A DNA stretch of 64,000 nt from Salinispora pacifica CNR114 (GTDB lineage Bacteria; Actinomycetota; Actinomycetes; Mycobacteriales; Micromonosporaceae). This document shows, one piece after another, positions 35,245 through 44,359 of the stretch (within the stretch, counting starts at the first letter, position 1; each line of letters begins with the position of its first letter). Under the pieces are notes generated by a model. It worked only from the letters and a program-made list of their open reading frames with translations, did no database searches and was not told the origin of the DNA. The DNA is taken from NCBI RefSeq assembly GCF_000514775.1, contig NZ_AZWO01000007.1:62257-126256 (forward strand), given 5' to 3'. A program made the translations under genes and the position numbers.

Positions 35245-36137
35245 CTGGAGAGACCGAGGGCTTGCTGCGGGCGGCCGGGCTGGACCCGGAGCGCGTACGG
35301 CGGGTGATCATCGACGCGCTCCTGGAGGACCTGGGGCCGGAGTTTCTCGACGTGACCAGCGTCGCCACAATCCCCGACAGCCAGGTTGACACGGCGGACC
35401 TGGTCGCGCGTGCCGACGGGGTGGTCGCCGGGTTGTCGGTGGCCGCGGCGGTGTTCGAGCTGGTGGGCGAGGTGACCGGAGCTGGCCGTACGGTGGCGGT
35501 GTCGCTCGTCGCCCAGGACGGGCAGCGGGTGGTCCGTGGCGATGTGCTGGCCACGGTGACCGGACCGACCCGGCTGCTGCTCACCGCCGAGCGCACCGCG
35601 CTGAACCTGCTTTCCCGGATGTCCGGCGTCGCCACCCACACCCGGGCCTGGGCCGACGCGTTGGCCGGCACGAAGGCGATGGTGTTGGACACCCGGAAGA
35701 CCACCCCGGGCCTGCGGGCGCTGGAGAAGTACGCGGTCCGCGCCGGCGGCGGCACCAACAAGCGGATGGGCCTGCACGACGTGGCGATGGTGAAGGACAA
35801 CCACAAGCTGGCGGCCGGTGGGGTGGCCGCGGCGTACCGGCGGGTCCGGGCGGCCTTCCCGGACGTGGGGGTGCAGGTGGAGGTGGACACCCTGGCCGAG
35901 GCGGTGGAGGCGGTGGCGGCGGGCGCCGACTTCCTGCTGGTCGACAACATGGGGGTGGAGCTGCTGCGCGAGGTGGTGCGGGCGGTCGGGGAGCGGGCCG
36001 AGTTGGAGGCGACCGGGGGGCTGACGCTGGCGGTGGCGGCCGAGGTGGCGGCGACCGGGGTGGACTTCCTGTCGGTCGGCGCGCTCACCCACTCGTCGTC
36101 GATTCTGGACGTCGCGCTGGACCTACGGACGGGGTGA
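35241..36137 (+). CDS. nadC: nicotinate-nucleotide pyrophosphorylase (carboxylating)
   Basis: It converts quinolinate and PRPP to nicotinate mononucleotide with release of CO2. The 298-residue product has ERTALNLLSRMSGVATHT, VLDTRKTTPGLR, KYAVRAGGGTNKRMGLHD and MVKDNH, VEVDTLAEAVEA, and LLVDNMG, and ends with a normal C-terminus. The GTG at 35241 has GGGGAGG upstream and overlaps nadB. The nadB-nadC pair is co-transcribed, with coaX starting 35 bases later from its own promoter. All active-site motifs are intact. Confidence 0.96.
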   Translation: MTGETEGLLRAAGLDPERVRRVIIDALLEDLGPEFLDVTSVATIPDSQVDTADLVARADGVVAGLSVAAAVFELVGEVTGAGRTVAVSLVAQDGQRVVRGDVLATVTGPTRLLLTAERTALNLLSRMSGVATHTRAWADALAGTKAMVLDTRKTTPGLRALEKYAVRAGGGTNKRMGLHDVAMVKDNHKLAAGGVAAAYRRVRAAFPDVGVQVEVDTLAEAVEAVAAGADFLLVDNMGVELLREVVRAVGERAELEATGGLTLAVAAEVAATGVDFLSVGALTHSSSILDVALDLRTG

Positions 36138-36160
36138 GGGGGCCCGCGTTGGCTGTTGTC

Positions 36161-36166
36161 TAGGCT
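36161..36166 (+). promoter_or_regulatory. -10 element TAGGCT, leaderless coaX promoter
   Basis: TAGGCT ends 6 bases before the coaX GTG at 36173. There is no ribosome binding site. Confidence 0.6.
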
Positions 36167-36172
36167 GTCGGT

Positions 36173-36931
36173 GTGCTGCTCTGCATCGACATCGGAAACA
36201 CCAACACCGTGCTGGCGACCTTCGATGGCGACAAACTGGTGCACTCCTGGCGGATCAACACTGATCCGCGGTCTACCGCGGACGAGTTGGGGTTGATGTT
36301 CCGGGGTCTGCTCTCCGGTGCCGATGTGGAGATCAGTGGAGTGGCCGCCTGCTCGACGGTGCCCGCTGCGCTCCGGTCGGTGCGTACGATGCTGGACCGC
36401 TACTACGCCCACGTGCCGCACATGATCGTCGAGCCCGGGGTGCGGACCGGGGTGCAGCTCGCCATCGACAACCCCAAGGAGGTCGGCGCCGACCGGGTGG
36501 TCAACACGCTCGCGACGTACAACCTCTACGGCGGCCCGTCGATCGTCGTCGACTTCGGCACCACCACCAACTTCGACGTGATCAGCGGGCGGGGCGAGTT
36601 CCTGGGCGGGGCGTTCGCCCCCGGTATCGAGATCTCGTTTGACGCGCTCGCGGCCCGCGCCGCGCAGCTGCGCAAGGTCGAGGCCGCCCGGCCGCGTTCG
36701 GTGATCGGCAAGAACACGGTCGAATGTCTGCAGGCCGGCCTCTACTTCGGCTTCGCCGGGCAGGTGGATCGGATCGTTGAGCGGATGGTGGAGGAGCTGG
36801 GTACGGTCAAGGCGGTGATCGCCACCGGAGGGCTGGCCCCGTTGGTGATGCAGGAGTGCCGGACGATCACTCACCACGAGCCGATGATCACCCTGATCGG
36901 GCTCCGAATGGTCTACGACCGCAACGTTTGA
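36173..36931 (+). CDS. coaX: type III pantothenate kinase
   Basis: It phosphorylates pantothenate, the first committed step of CoA synthesis, and belongs to the ASKHA fold. The 252-residue product starts LLCIDIGNTNTVLATFDG (phosphate-1 loop) and has DRYYAHVPHMIVEPGVRTGVQL, NPKEVGADRVVNTLA (the NP.evGaDR motif), VVDFGTTTNFDVI and the GGAFAPGIEIS segment. Placing CoaX after the pantothenate genes panC-panD, with nadBC between, makes a cofactor cluster. Salinispora and related genera commonly carry the type III kinase. The 203-base gap to lysS has no ORF. Confidence 0.95.
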   Translation: MLLCIDIGNTNTVLATFDGDKLVHSWRINTDPRSTADELGLMFRGLLSGADVEISGVAACSTVPAALRSVRTMLDRYYAHVPHMIVEPGVRTGVQLAIDNPKEVGADRVVNTLATYNLYGGPSIVVDFGTTTNFDVISGRGEFLGGAFAPGIEISFDALAARAAQLRKVEAARPRSVIGKNTVECLQAGLYFGFAGQVDRIVERMVEELGTVKAVIATGGLAPLVMQECRTITHHEPMITLIGLRMVYDRNV

Positions 36932-37134
36932 GCCGGTACCTCCGAGCGGTACGGCCGGTCGTCAACCCGAGTAATTCCGGGTACTACGGTCGTAATCGGT
37001 CGTCATCGCCCCTCTGTCGCGGGAGTGGGCGTGGGTTCGGTCATGGCGGCCGGCTATCCGATGTCCCCCGCGAGAGCCCTTGAGTACGCTCGGGGGCTGA
37101 CCCCGCCCGAATTCCCTGCCTGAGGAAGCGCGCC

Positions 37135-38643
37135 GTGATCGAGCAGAACGCCGTACCAGTTGACCCCGCCGACGATCTTCCGGAGCAGATGAAGGTCCGC
37201 CGGGAGAAGCGGGATCGGATGCTCGCCGAGGGGATCGAGCCGTATCCGCTCGGCTATCCGCGGACCAGCACGCTCGCCGAGATTCGCCAGAGCTACGCCG
37301 ACCTGCCCACCGACACGGCCACCGGGGACCAGGTGTCGGTCACCGGCCGGGTGATCTTTGTGCGGAACACCGGCAAGCTCTGTTTCGCCACGCTCCGCGA
37401 CGGCGACGGGACCGAGCTGCAGGCCATGCTCTCCCTGGACCGGGTCGGCGCGCAGCGGCTCGCGGACTGGAAGCAACTGGTGGACCTCGGTGACCTCGTC
37501 GGGGTGACCGGTGAGGTGATCACCAGCCGGCGGGGTGAGTTGTCGGTGCTGGCACAGGGGTGGGCGGTCACCGCGAAGGCTCTTCGTCCGCTGCCGGTGG
37601 CGCACAAGCCGCTCAGCGAGGAGGCCCGGGTCCGGCAGCGCTACGTCGACCTCATCGTTCGCCCGCAGGCCCGGCAGATGGTTCGTACCCGGGCGACCGC
37701 GGTGCGAAGCCTGCGGGAGTCCCTGCACGAGCGCGGTTTCCTTGAGGTGGAGACCCCGATGCTCCAGCTGCTGCACGGCGGTGCGGCCGCTCGCCCATTC
37801 GTGACCCACAGCAATGCTCTCAACACTGACCTCTATCTACGAATCGCTCCGGAACTATTTCTCAAGCGCGCGCTCGTTGGTGGCGTAGATCACGTCTTTG
37901 AGATCAACCGTAACTTCCGCAATGAGGGCGTTGACTCGTCGCACTCGCCGGAGTTCGCGATGCTCGAGGCTTACCAGGCGTATGGCGACTACGACACGAT
38001 CGGTGAGTTGACCCGTCATCTGATCCAGCGGGCGGCGCTCGCGGTCGGCGGATCGACGGTGGTGACCCACGCGGACGGTCGCGAGTTCGACCTCGGCGGT
38101 GAGTGGCGTTCCGTGACGTTGTTCGGTTCCCTTTCCGAAGCGCTCGGAGAGGAGGTCACGGTACGCACGGAGCGGGCCCGCCTGGTCGAGTACGCCGACA
38201 AGGTGGACTTGGCGGTCGACCCGAAGTGGGGTCCGGGCAAGCTGGCCGAGGAACTGTTCGAGGAGTTGGTCGTCCCGGGTCTGCTGGCACCCACCTTCGT
38301 GCGGGACTATCCCGAGGAGACCAGCCCGTTGGTGCGGGCACACCGTAGCGAGCCGGGCCTGACCGAGAAGTGGGACCTCTACGTGCTCGGCTTCGAGCTG
38401 GGTACGGGCTACTCGGAGTTGGTGGATCCGGTGGTTCAGCGGGAACGCTTGGTGGCCCAGGCGCGGCTCGCGGCGCGGGGCGACGACGAGGCGATGCAGC
38501 TCGACGAGGACTTTCTCCGGGCCCTGGAGTACGGAATGCCACCGTCTGGTGGTATGGGAATGGGAATCGACCGGCTCCTCATGGCGCTGACCGGCCTGGG
38601 AATTCGGGAAACCATCCTCTTCCCGCTGGTCCGACCGGAGTGA
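37135..38643 (+). CDS. lysS: lysyl-tRNA synthetase, class II
   Basis: This charges tRNA-Lys with lysine. The 502-residue product has an OB-fold anticodon domain (about 60-165, beginning [28 protein letters not shown]). The catalytic core contains motif 2 [26 protein letters not shown] and the motif 3 stretch [26 protein letters not shown]. The GTG at 37135 follows a GAGGA 10 bases upstream, and TACGCT at 37085-37090 may be the -10 element. Codons about 37795-37945 use many A/T third positions (for example Pro CCA, Asn AAT, Leu CTA), unlike the rest of the gene, although the protein sequence stays normal. Confidence 0.95.
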   Translation: MIEQNAVPVDPADDLPEQMKVRREKRDRMLAEGIEPYPLGYPRTSTLAEIRQSYADLPTDTATGDQVSVTGRVIFVRNTGKLCFATLRDGDGTELQAMLSLDRVGAQRLADWKQLVDLGDLVGVTGEVITSRRGELSVLAQGWAVTAKALRPLPVAHKPLSEEARVRQRYVDLIVRPQARQMVRTRATAVRSLRESLHERGFLEVETPMLQLLHGGAAARPFVTHSNALNTDLYLRIAPELFLKRALVGGVDHVFEINRNFRNEGVDSSHSPEFAMLEAYQAYGDYDTIGELTRHLIQRAALAVGGSTVVTHADGREFDLGGEWRSVTLFGSLSEALGEEVTVRTERARLVEYADKVDLAVDPKWGPGKLAEELFEELVVPGLLAPTFVRDYPEETSPLVRAHRSEPGLTEKWDLYVLGFELGTGYSELVDPVVQRERLVAQARLAARGDDEAMQLDEDFLRALEYGMPPSGGMGMGIDRLLMALTGLGIRETILFPLVRPE

Positions 38644-38676
38644 CGGGCGGGTCACCCGACTCGTAACCGGATCCTA

Positions 38677-38707
38677 TTGACGCGCGGAGCGTCGTCCGGG
38701 TTATTGT
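38677..38707 (+). promoter_or_regulatory. lsr2 promoter with inverted repeat
   Basis: TTGACG (38677-38682) and TATTGT (38702-38707) are separated by 19 bases, or by 18 with TTATTG, and make a vegetative-type promoter. GACGC (38679-38683) and GCGTC (38689-38693), five bases apart, form an inverted repeat overlapping the -35, a candidate operator. Confidence 0.5.
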
Positions 38708-38760
38708 GCTCTTGCGGGATTCGCAGAACCGCTGCACCCTGCTGGAAAGGAATGTGGGAC

Positions 38761-39111
38761 GTGGCCAAGCAGATCATTCATAAGCTGGTCGATGACCTGG
38801 ATGGCGGGGACGCTGACGAGACCGTCAAGTTCGCCCTCGACGGCGTTCAGTACGAGATCGACCTGTCGAGCGTCAACGCCGAGAAATTGCGGGAGGTATT
38901 CGCCGCGTACGTCGCCAACGGCACGAAGGTGGGCCGGGGTGGCGTGGTCGTGGGTGGCCGGGCTGCCCGAGGCCGGGGCGGTGCCACCGCCGATCGTGAG
39001 CAGAACAAGGCGATCCGGGCCTGGGCCAAGAAGGCCGGCAAGGAGATTTCCGACCGGGGTCGCATCCCGCAGGAGATCGTGGACGAGTACCACGCTCGCG
39101 CCGGCCACTGA
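38761..39111 (+). CDS. lsr2: Lsr2 nucleoid-associated protein
   Basis: This is an H-NS-like protein that binds AT-rich DNA, bridges it and silences horizontally acquired genes. The 116-residue product has the N-terminal dimerisation region KQIIHKLVDDLDGG, ALDGVQYEIDLS, and the C-terminal DNA-binding domain with the AT-hook-like RGRGG segment followed by NKAIRAWAKKAGKEISDRGRIPQEIVDEYHA. The ATG at 38752 would add three residues but lies directly against the Shine-Dalgarno; GTG 38761 has AGGA at normal distance. It lies between lysS and clpC, as in Mycobacterium. Confidence 0.95.
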   Translation: MAKQIIHKLVDDLDGGDADETVKFALDGVQYEIDLSSVNAEKLREVFAAYVANGTKVGRGGVVVGGRAARGRGGATADREQNKAIRAWAKKAGKEISDRGRIPQEIVDEYHARAGH

Positions 39112-39125
39112 CCGGTATCTGGCGG

Positions 39126-39159
39126 ACGCCGGCCCGGAGCACAGACTCCGGGCCGGCGT
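39126..39159 (+). terminator. 14-bp hairpin terminator after lsr2
   Basis: ACGCCGGCCCGGAG (39126-39139), loop CACAGA, CTCCGGGCCGGCGT (39146-39159): a perfect stem. It lies 15 bases after the lsr2 stop and is followed by T and G runs. Confidence 0.85.
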
Positions 39160-39530
39160 TGCTGTGTCTCGGCCCGGTGGCCGCCGGGGCGGGGTGACGC
39201 TACCGCTGGTGGCGCCGGCGGTGTCGTCGTGGCGGTGCGCCGGGTGGGCTGTTTCTGGGTCGGTGGCGGTTTCCGACGTGTCGTGGGGGCGATCCGGCGG
39301 CGGCCGAATTTCGCTCTGCGCGTAGCAGCGCTGCTACCGGAACACCTGCTGAGCGCGGACGGTTGGGCAAAACAGCGCGTATCCGGCGCCGCCGGGGGAG
39401 GCAGGACCCCAGCGGAGTCGGCGCGCGGCGATAGAGTTAAAAGGCACGGACGCCCGTCCCGGGCGTTCACGCAGCGGCCCCGCCACGATCTAGATCATCG
39501 AGGCGCACGGTATGTGAGGAGCACGAGGGC
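39160..39530. promoter_or_regulatory. clpC upstream region with 16-bp palindrome, no gene
   Basis: There is no gene between the lsr2 terminator and clpC (39531). At 39322-39337 there is a perfect 16-base palindrome GTAGCAGCGCTGCTAC, next to CGC-N5-GCG at 39312-39322, the half-site spacing reported for ClgR, the activator of clp genes in actinobacteria. The clpC start has GAGGAG about 9 bases upstream. Around 39431 the sequence GATAGAGTTAAAAGG is AT-rich and may hold the -10. The regulatory reading is inference. Confidence 0.45.
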
Positions 39531-42065
39531 ATGTTCGAGCGGTTCACCGACCGAGCGCGTCGGGTTGTTGTCCTGGCCCAGGAAGAGGCCCGGATGCTCA
39601 ACCACAATTACATTGGTACTGAGCACATTCTGCTGGGCCTGATCCATGAGGGTGAGGGCGTGGCCGCCAAGGCGCTGGAGAGCCTGGGGATCTCTCTGGA
39701 GGGCGTGCGTCAGCAGGTCGAGGAGATCATCGGGCAGGGCCAGCAGGCGCCGAGTGGTCATATTCCGTTCACCCCGCGGGCCAAGAAGGTGCTGGAGCTC
39801 TCGCTGCGGGAGGCGCTGCAGCTCGGGCACAACTACATCGGCACCGAGCACATTCTGCTGGGCCTGATCCGTGAGGGTGAGGGCGTGGCGGCGCAGGTGC
39901 TGGTGAAGTTGGGGGCGGACCTGAACCGGGTCCGTCAGCAGGTGATCCAGCTGTTGTCGGGCTATCAGGGCAAGGAGCCGGCAGCGGCGGGGACGGCGCC
40001 GGGTGAGGCCGCTCCCTCGACGAGCCTGGTGTTGGACCAGTTCGGTCGCAATCTGACGCAGGCGGCCCGGGAGGGCAAGCTCGACCCGGTGATCGGTCGG
40101 GAAAAAGAGATCGAGCGGGTCATGCAGGTGCTGTCCCGGCGGACGAAGAACAATCCGGTGCTCATCGGTGAGCCGGGTGTGGGTAAGACCGCCGTGGTGG
40201 AGGGCCTGTCGCAGCGGATCGTCAAGGGCGAGGTGCCCGAGACGCTGAAGGACAAGCAGCTGTACACCCTTGACCTGGGTGCTCTGGTGGCGGGTTCACG
40301 GTACCGGGGTGACTTCGAGGAGCGGTTGAAGAAGGTCCTCAAGGAGATCCGCACCCGTGGTGACATCATCCTGTTCATTGACGAGATTCACACGCTGGTG
40401 GGTGCGGGTGCCGCCGAGGGTGCGATCGACGCGGCGAGCATTCTGAAGCCGATGCTGGCGCGGGGTGAGTTGCAGACCATCGGCGCGACGACGCTGGATG
40501 AGTACCGCAAACACCTGGAGAAGGATGCCGCGCTGGAGCGCCGGTTCCAGCCCATCCAGGTTGGTGAGCCGTCGTTGCCGCACACCATTGAGATCCTGAA
40601 GGGGCTGCGGGACCGCTACGAGGCGCACCACCGGGTGTCGATCACGGATGCGGCCCTGGTGGCGGCGGCGACCCTCGCCGACCGGTACATCTCGGATCGA
40701 TTCCTGCCGGATAAGGCGATCGATCTGATTGATGAGGCGGGCGCGCGGATGCGGATCCGGCGGATGACCGCGCCGCCAGACCTGCGGGACTTCGATGAGC
40801 GGATCGCGCAGGTGCGTCGGGACAAGGAGTCCGCGATCGACGCGCAGGACTTCGAACGGGCCGCGCAGCTGCGGGACACCGAGAAGCAGCTGCTGGGTCA
40901 GAAGGCGCAGCGGGAGAAGGAGTGGAAGGCCGGCGACCTGGATGTCGTCACCGAGGTCGACGACGAGCAGATCGCCGAGGTGCTCGGTAACTGGACGGGT
41001 ATCCCGGTCTACAAGCTGACCGAGGAGGAGACCTCCCGGCTGCTGCGGATGGAAGACGAGCTACACAAGCGGGTCATCGGCCAGGAGGACGCGGTCAAGG
41101 CGGTGTCGAAGGCGATCCGCCGCACCCGGGCCGGTCTGAAGGACCCGAAGCGTCCGTCCGGCTCGTTCATCTTCGCCGGCCCGTCCGGGGTCGGTAAGAC
41201 CGAGCTGTCCAAGGCCCTCGCGGAGTTCCTCTTCGGCAGCGAGGACGCGTTGATCCAGCTGGACATGTCCGAGTTCCACGACCGGTACACGGTGTCCCGG
41301 CTCGTCGGCGCGCCTCCCGGCTACGTTGGCTACGACGAGGGCGGGCAGCTGACCGAGAAGGTCCGTCGGCGGCCGTTCAGCGTGGTCCTCTTCGACGAGA
41401 TCGAGAAGGCCCACCCGGATGTGTTCAACACGCTGCTGCAGATCCTCGAGGACGGGCGGCTCACCGACGGTCAGGGCCGGATCGTGGACTTCAAGAACAC
41501 GGTCATCATCCTGACGACCAACCTCGGTACCCGCGATGTCGCCAAGGCGGTCTCGCTGGGCTTCCAGGCCTCTGACGACTCCGACTCGAACTACGACCGG
41601 ATGAAGCAGAAGGTCAACGACGAGCTCAAGCAGCACTTCCGGCCGGAGTTCCTCAACCGGATCGACGACACCATCGTCTTCCACCAGCTACGCCACCGGG
41701 AGATCCTCTCGATCGTCGATATCATGATCGGTCGGATCGAGACCCAGCTGCGCAACAAGGACATGGGGCTGGAGCTCACCGACAACGCCAAGCAGTACCT
41801 CGCTACGAAGGGCTTCGACCCCGTTCTCGGTGCCCGGCCGCTACGCCGTACGATCCAGCGCGACATCGAGGACAACCTCTCCGAGCGGATCCTGTTCAAC
41901 GAGCTCAACCCCGGCCAGATCGTCATCGTTGACTGCGAAGGTGATCCGACCGATATCGATTCCTCCACCCTCACCTTCCGCGGCACCGACAAACCGGCCG
42001 AACTGCCGGACGCGGTCCCAGCCGACCTCGGTGGTGCCGCCACGGGGGCGGACGACGCGGCGTAG
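39531..42065 (+). CDS. clpC: ClpC, ATP-dependent protease unfoldase
   Basis: This is the AAA+ unfoldase that feeds substrates to ClpP, essential in most actinobacteria. The 844-residue product has two N-terminal Clp repeats ([25 protein letters not shown] near residue 4 and a second repeat [11 protein letters not shown] near 95). D1 has Walker A GEPGVGKT and [12 protein letters not shown], followed by an M-domain (UVR/coiled coil around [26 protein letters not shown]). D2 has [20 protein letters not shown] and [22 protein letters not shown], and the C-terminal region contains the arginine-finger segments. It ends in an Asp/Ala-rich tail. It is followed by a perfect palindromic terminator shared with mutY. 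Confidence 0.97.
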   Translation: MFERFTDRARRVVVLAQEEARMLNHNYIGTEHILLGLIHEGEGVAAKALESLGISLEGVRQQVEEIIGQGQQAPSGHIPFTPRAKKVLELSLREALQLGHNYIGTEHILLGLIREGEGVAAQVLVKLGADLNRVRQQVIQLLSGYQGKEPAAAGTAPGEAAPSTSLVLDQFGRNLTQAAREGKLDPVIGREKEIERVMQVLSRRTKNNPVLIGEPGVGKTAVVEGLSQRIVKGEVPETLKDKQLYTLDLGALVAGSRYRGDFEERLKKVLKEIRTRGDIILFIDEIHTLVGAGAAEGAIDAASILKPMLARGELQTIGATTLDEYRKHLEKDAALERRFQPIQVGEPSLPHTIEILKGLRDRYEAHHRVSITDAALVAAATLADRYISDRFLPDKAIDLIDEAGARMRIRRMTAPPDLRDFDERIAQVRRDKESAIDAQDFERAAQLRDTEKQLLGQKAQREKEWKAGDLDVVTEVDDEQIAEVLGNWTGIPVYKLTEEETSRLLRMEDELHKRVIGQEDAVKAVSKAIRRTRAGLKDPKRPSGSFIFAGPSGVGKTELSKALAEFLFGSEDALIQLDMSEFHDRYTVSRLVGAPPGYVGYDEGGQLTEKVRRRPFSVVLFDEIEKAHPDVFNTLLQILEDGRLTDGQGRIVDFKNTVIILTTNLGTRDVAKAVSLGFQASDDSDSNYDRMKQKVNDELKQHFRPEFLNRIDDTIVFHQLRHREILSIVDIMIGRIETQLRNKDMGLELTDNAKQYLATKGFDPVLGARPLRRTIQRDIEDNLSERILFNELNPGQIVIVDCEGDPTDIDSSTLTFRGTDKPAELPDAVPADLGGAATGADDAA

Positions 42066-42082
42066 GCCGGCAGGTCCAACCG

Positions 42083-42124
42083 ACGAGATCGGCCCGATGG
42101 CGATCGCCATCGGGCCGATCTCGT
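42083..42124. terminator. 42-bp perfect palindrome, bidirectional terminator of clpC and mutY
   Basis: The whole segment equals its own reverse complement; the centre is GGCGATCGCC and the arms begin ACGAGATCGG. It lies 17 bases after the clpC stop and 2 bases before the mutY stop (convergent genes), so it can terminate both directions. Confidence 0.85.
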
Positions 42125-42126
42125 GC

Positions 42127-43026
42127 TCAGTGGACGAGGATCGGCGGTCCGTCCCCGGCCAGCCGGAAGGACACCTCGTTGACCTGCTCCACGAGGCCGT
42201 CGTTGACCAGGCCGGCCAACGCCCGAAACCGCTGGGCTTCGTCGGCCCACACCTGGTCCAGGCGCTGCCGGGGCACCGGGGCGGTTGCCTCCCGGAGCAC
42301 GCCGAGCAGCAGCCCACGGACCTGGCGGTCGGTGCCCGCATACCGTTGCGGACGTCGGGTGGGGCCGGTCGGCGCCGGCTCCCCGGAGGCCCGCCAGGCG
42401 CAGATCGAGGCGACCGGGCAGCTCCCGCACCGCGGCGACCGGGCCGTGCAGACCACCGCCCCCAGCTCCATGAAGGCCGCACTGGCCAGCGCGGCGGCGT
42501 CCGGCTCCGCCGGCAGTAGCTCCTCGGCGGCGACCAGGTCGGCCGGGCGGGTGGCGGGGCCGGCGTCCGGTTCACCTGCGACCGCCCGAGAGATCACCCG
42601 CCGTACGTTGGTGTCCACGACCGGGTGCCGCTGCCCGTACGCGAACGCGGCCACGGCCCGCGCCGTGTACGTGCCAACTCCTGGTAGAGCCAGCAACTGC
42701 TCCAGCCGATTCGGCACCTGTCCGTCGTGCCGCTCCACGATCGCCACCGCGGCCTCACGCAGTCGGACCGCCCGTCGTGGATAGCCGAGCCGCCCCCACA
42801 TCCGGATCGCCTCCGCTGGCGGCTCCGCCGCCAGGTCGGCCGGGGCGGGCCAGCGTGCCATCCAGTCTGTCCACGCGGGCAGCACTCGGGCGACCGGGGT
42901 CTGCTGGAGCATCACCTCACTGACGAGGATGGCCCAGGCGCCAACCTCGGGACGCCGCCAGGGCAGATCCCGGGCATGCTGCGTGTACCACCGGCTGACC
43001 CGGGTGGTGAAGGTCGCTTCAGTCAT
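42127..43026 (-). CDS. mutY: A/G-specific adenine glycosylase
   Basis: This removes adenine mispaired with 8-oxoguanine. The 299-residue product has SEVMLQQTPVARV, the helix-hairpin-helix LPGVGTYTARAVAAFAYG, the catalytic Asp in VVDTNVRR, and the iron-sulfur cluster cysteines in C-TARSPR-C-GS-C-PVASI-C spacing (C-x6-C-x2-C-x5-C). The C-terminal MutT-like domain that reads 8-oxoG in longer MutY proteins is reduced to about 70 residues, as in other actinobacterial MutY. It starts divergent from the ACT-domain gene, 129 bases apart. Confidence 0.94.
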   Translation of the reverse strand: MTEATFTTRVSRWYTQHARDLPWRRPEVGAWAILVSEVMLQQTPVARVLPAWTDWMARWPAPADLAAEPPAEAIRMWGRLGYPRRAVRLREAAVAIVERHDGQVPNRLEQLLALPGVGTYTARAVAAFAYGQRHPVVDTNVRRVISRAVAGEPDAGPATRPADLVAAEELLPAEPDAAALASAAFMELGAVVCTARSPRCGSCPVASICAWRASGEPAPTGPTRRPQRYAGTDRQVRGLLLGVLREATAPVPRQRLDQVWADEAQRFRALAGLVNDGLVEQVNEVSFRLAGDGPPILVH

Positions 43027-43143
43027 CGTCGGTCGATCATTTCACGCGCGGGACGCGCGTGCCCGCGGTGGCCAGCCCCGCTGACCAGTCCCGACGAGTG
43101 GGCAACCGGGCAGTATCTGGGTGGCGCTCTGGGCCTGGTCGGG

Positions 43144-43149
43144 GAGAAT
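43144..43149 (+). promoter_or_regulatory. -10 element GAGAAT, leaderless
   Basis: GAGAAT ends 6 bases before the ATG at 43156, and no ribosome site lies between. It departs from TANNNT at the first base. Confidence 0.35.
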
Positions 43150-43155
43150 CCGGGG

Positions 43156-43668
43156 ATGAGTGAGCTTGCCATCACCGTCATCGGCCGGGATCGACCCGGC
43201 ATCGTGGCCGATGTCGCCGAAGTACTCGCCCGCCTCGGTGCGAACCTCACCGACAGCACGATGACCCGGCTCCGGGGGCATTTCGCGATGACGTTGATCT
43301 GCGTGGGCCCGGCCGCCGCCGAGGCCGAGGCCGCGCTGGCGCCGCTCGCCGCCGACGGTCAACTCCTGGCGACGGTACGCGCGGTGGTGCCCGACGCGGA
43401 GCAGACGTCGAGCGGCGCGCCGTATGTGCTGGCGGTGCATGGCGCTGATCGGATGGGCATCGTCGCCGCCATGACCCGGGTGCTCGCGGAGGCGGGCGGC
43501 AACGTCACGGACCTGAGTACCCGCCTCGCTGGCGCGCTCTACGTCGTCCTCGCCGAGGTCGACCTGCCGCCGGACGTGGCCGCGCAGGTGACGGCCCGGT
43601 TGGCGGCGACCGCCGCCGACCTCGGGGTGGAGGTAACCCTCCGGCCGGCCGACCCGGACCTGTTGTGA
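43156..43668 (+). CDS. two-ACT-domain protein, GcvR-like
   Basis: This 170-residue protein consists of two ACT domains: one starting ELAITVIGRDRPGIVADVAEVLARLGANLTDS (about 2-33) and the other AVHGADRMGIVAAMTRVLAEAGGNVTDLS (about 97-125). Such tandem proteins bind small ligands, often amino acids, and GcvR modulates the glycine cleavage regulator in enterobacteria. No DNA-binding or enzyme domain is attached. The stop overlaps the deformylase start as GTGA. The ligand is unknown; the pairing with a deformylase does not explain it. Confidence 0.8.
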   Translation: MSELAITVIGRDRPGIVADVAEVLARLGANLTDSTMTRLRGHFAMTLICVGPAAAEAEAALAPLAADGQLLATVRAVVPDAEQTSSGAPYVLAVHGADRMGIVAAMTRVLAEAGGNVTDLSTRLAGALYVVLAEVDLPPDVAAQVTARLAATAADLGVEVTLRPADPDLL

Positions 43669-44228
43669 ACCGCGAGGAGCGCGCCGGCCTCGGCGACTGG
43701 ACGCTGGACGTGCTGGGCCCCCCGGGCCAGGTGCGACCGGTGGTGTCCGCCCCGGCGGCGGTGCTCAGCCGGGCCGGCGGCGAGGTGGATCCGACGGCGG
43801 AGCAGACGGTACGCCTCGCCGCCGATCTGGTCGCCACGATGCGCGTCGCTCCGGGCTGCGTCGGTCTGGCCGCCCCGCAGATCGGGGTCGGTGCCCGGGT
43901 CTTCGCGGTGGATGTCACCGGCCATCCGAAGGCCGGCATCGGGCACGGTGCGTTTGTGCTGTGCAACGCGGTCGTGGTGGAGGCCAGCCGATGGAAGGCT
44001 GGACGGGAGGGGTGCATGTCCGTGCCGGATCTGACCGGTGATGTCAAACGCGCCGGTCACCTGGTGGTCGAGGGGGCCCTGCCCGGGTCCGGAGCGACGG
44101 TTCGGTTGGTCACCAACGCGTTCGAGGCGCGGGCCCTGCAACACGAGATCGACCACTGTGCGGGTCTGCTGTTCCTGGACCGGGTTGCCGGTGCCCATGC
44201 TGTGTACCAGCGCAAGGTGTATCTGTGA
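43665..44228 (+). CDS. def: peptide deformylase
   Basis: It removes the N-formyl group from nascent proteins at the ribosome. The 187-residue product has motif I GLAAPQIGVG, motif II EGCMSVP (usually EGCLSVP; Cys is the metal ligand) and motif III QHEIDHCAGLLFLDR with the HExxH metal site. It is more divergent than the main Def proteins and has a 40-residue N-terminal extension before motif I, so it may be the accessory deformylase paralogue. It is coupled to the ACT-domain gene. All metal-binding residues are intact. Confidence 0.92.
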   Translation: MNREERAGLGDWTLDVLGPPGQVRPVVSAPAAVLSRAGGEVDPTAEQTVRLAADLVATMRVAPGCVGLAAPQIGVGARVFAVDVTGHPKAGIGHGAFVLCNAVVVEASRWKAGREGCMSVPDLTGDVKRAGHLVVEGALPGSGATVRLVTNAFEARALQHEIDHCAGLLFLDRVAGAHAVYQRKVYL

Positions 44229-44345
44229 CCACGTTCGGTTTTCCCGCCCGCACCCTCGGCTGCCTGGATCGTCGTAAGTGGAGAAAAGCTTTCATCGGCT
44301 GGGCGGGCTCGGCGCGTCGCTGTCGGTTGCCGCGCGTGGCACCGC

Positions 44346-44351
44346 TACGGT
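44346..44351 (+). promoter_or_regulatory. -10 element TACGGT, near-leaderless
   Basis: TACGGT ends 8 bases before the ATG at 44360, with no Shine-Dalgarno sequence. Confidence 0.5.
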
Positions 44352-44359
44352 AGAGCATC

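Noticed and set aside
39312..39322. Full ClgR operator before clpC
   Set aside because: Only the CGC-N5-GCG spacing matches; inner positions of the published consensus do not. It is reported only as a partial match in the findings.
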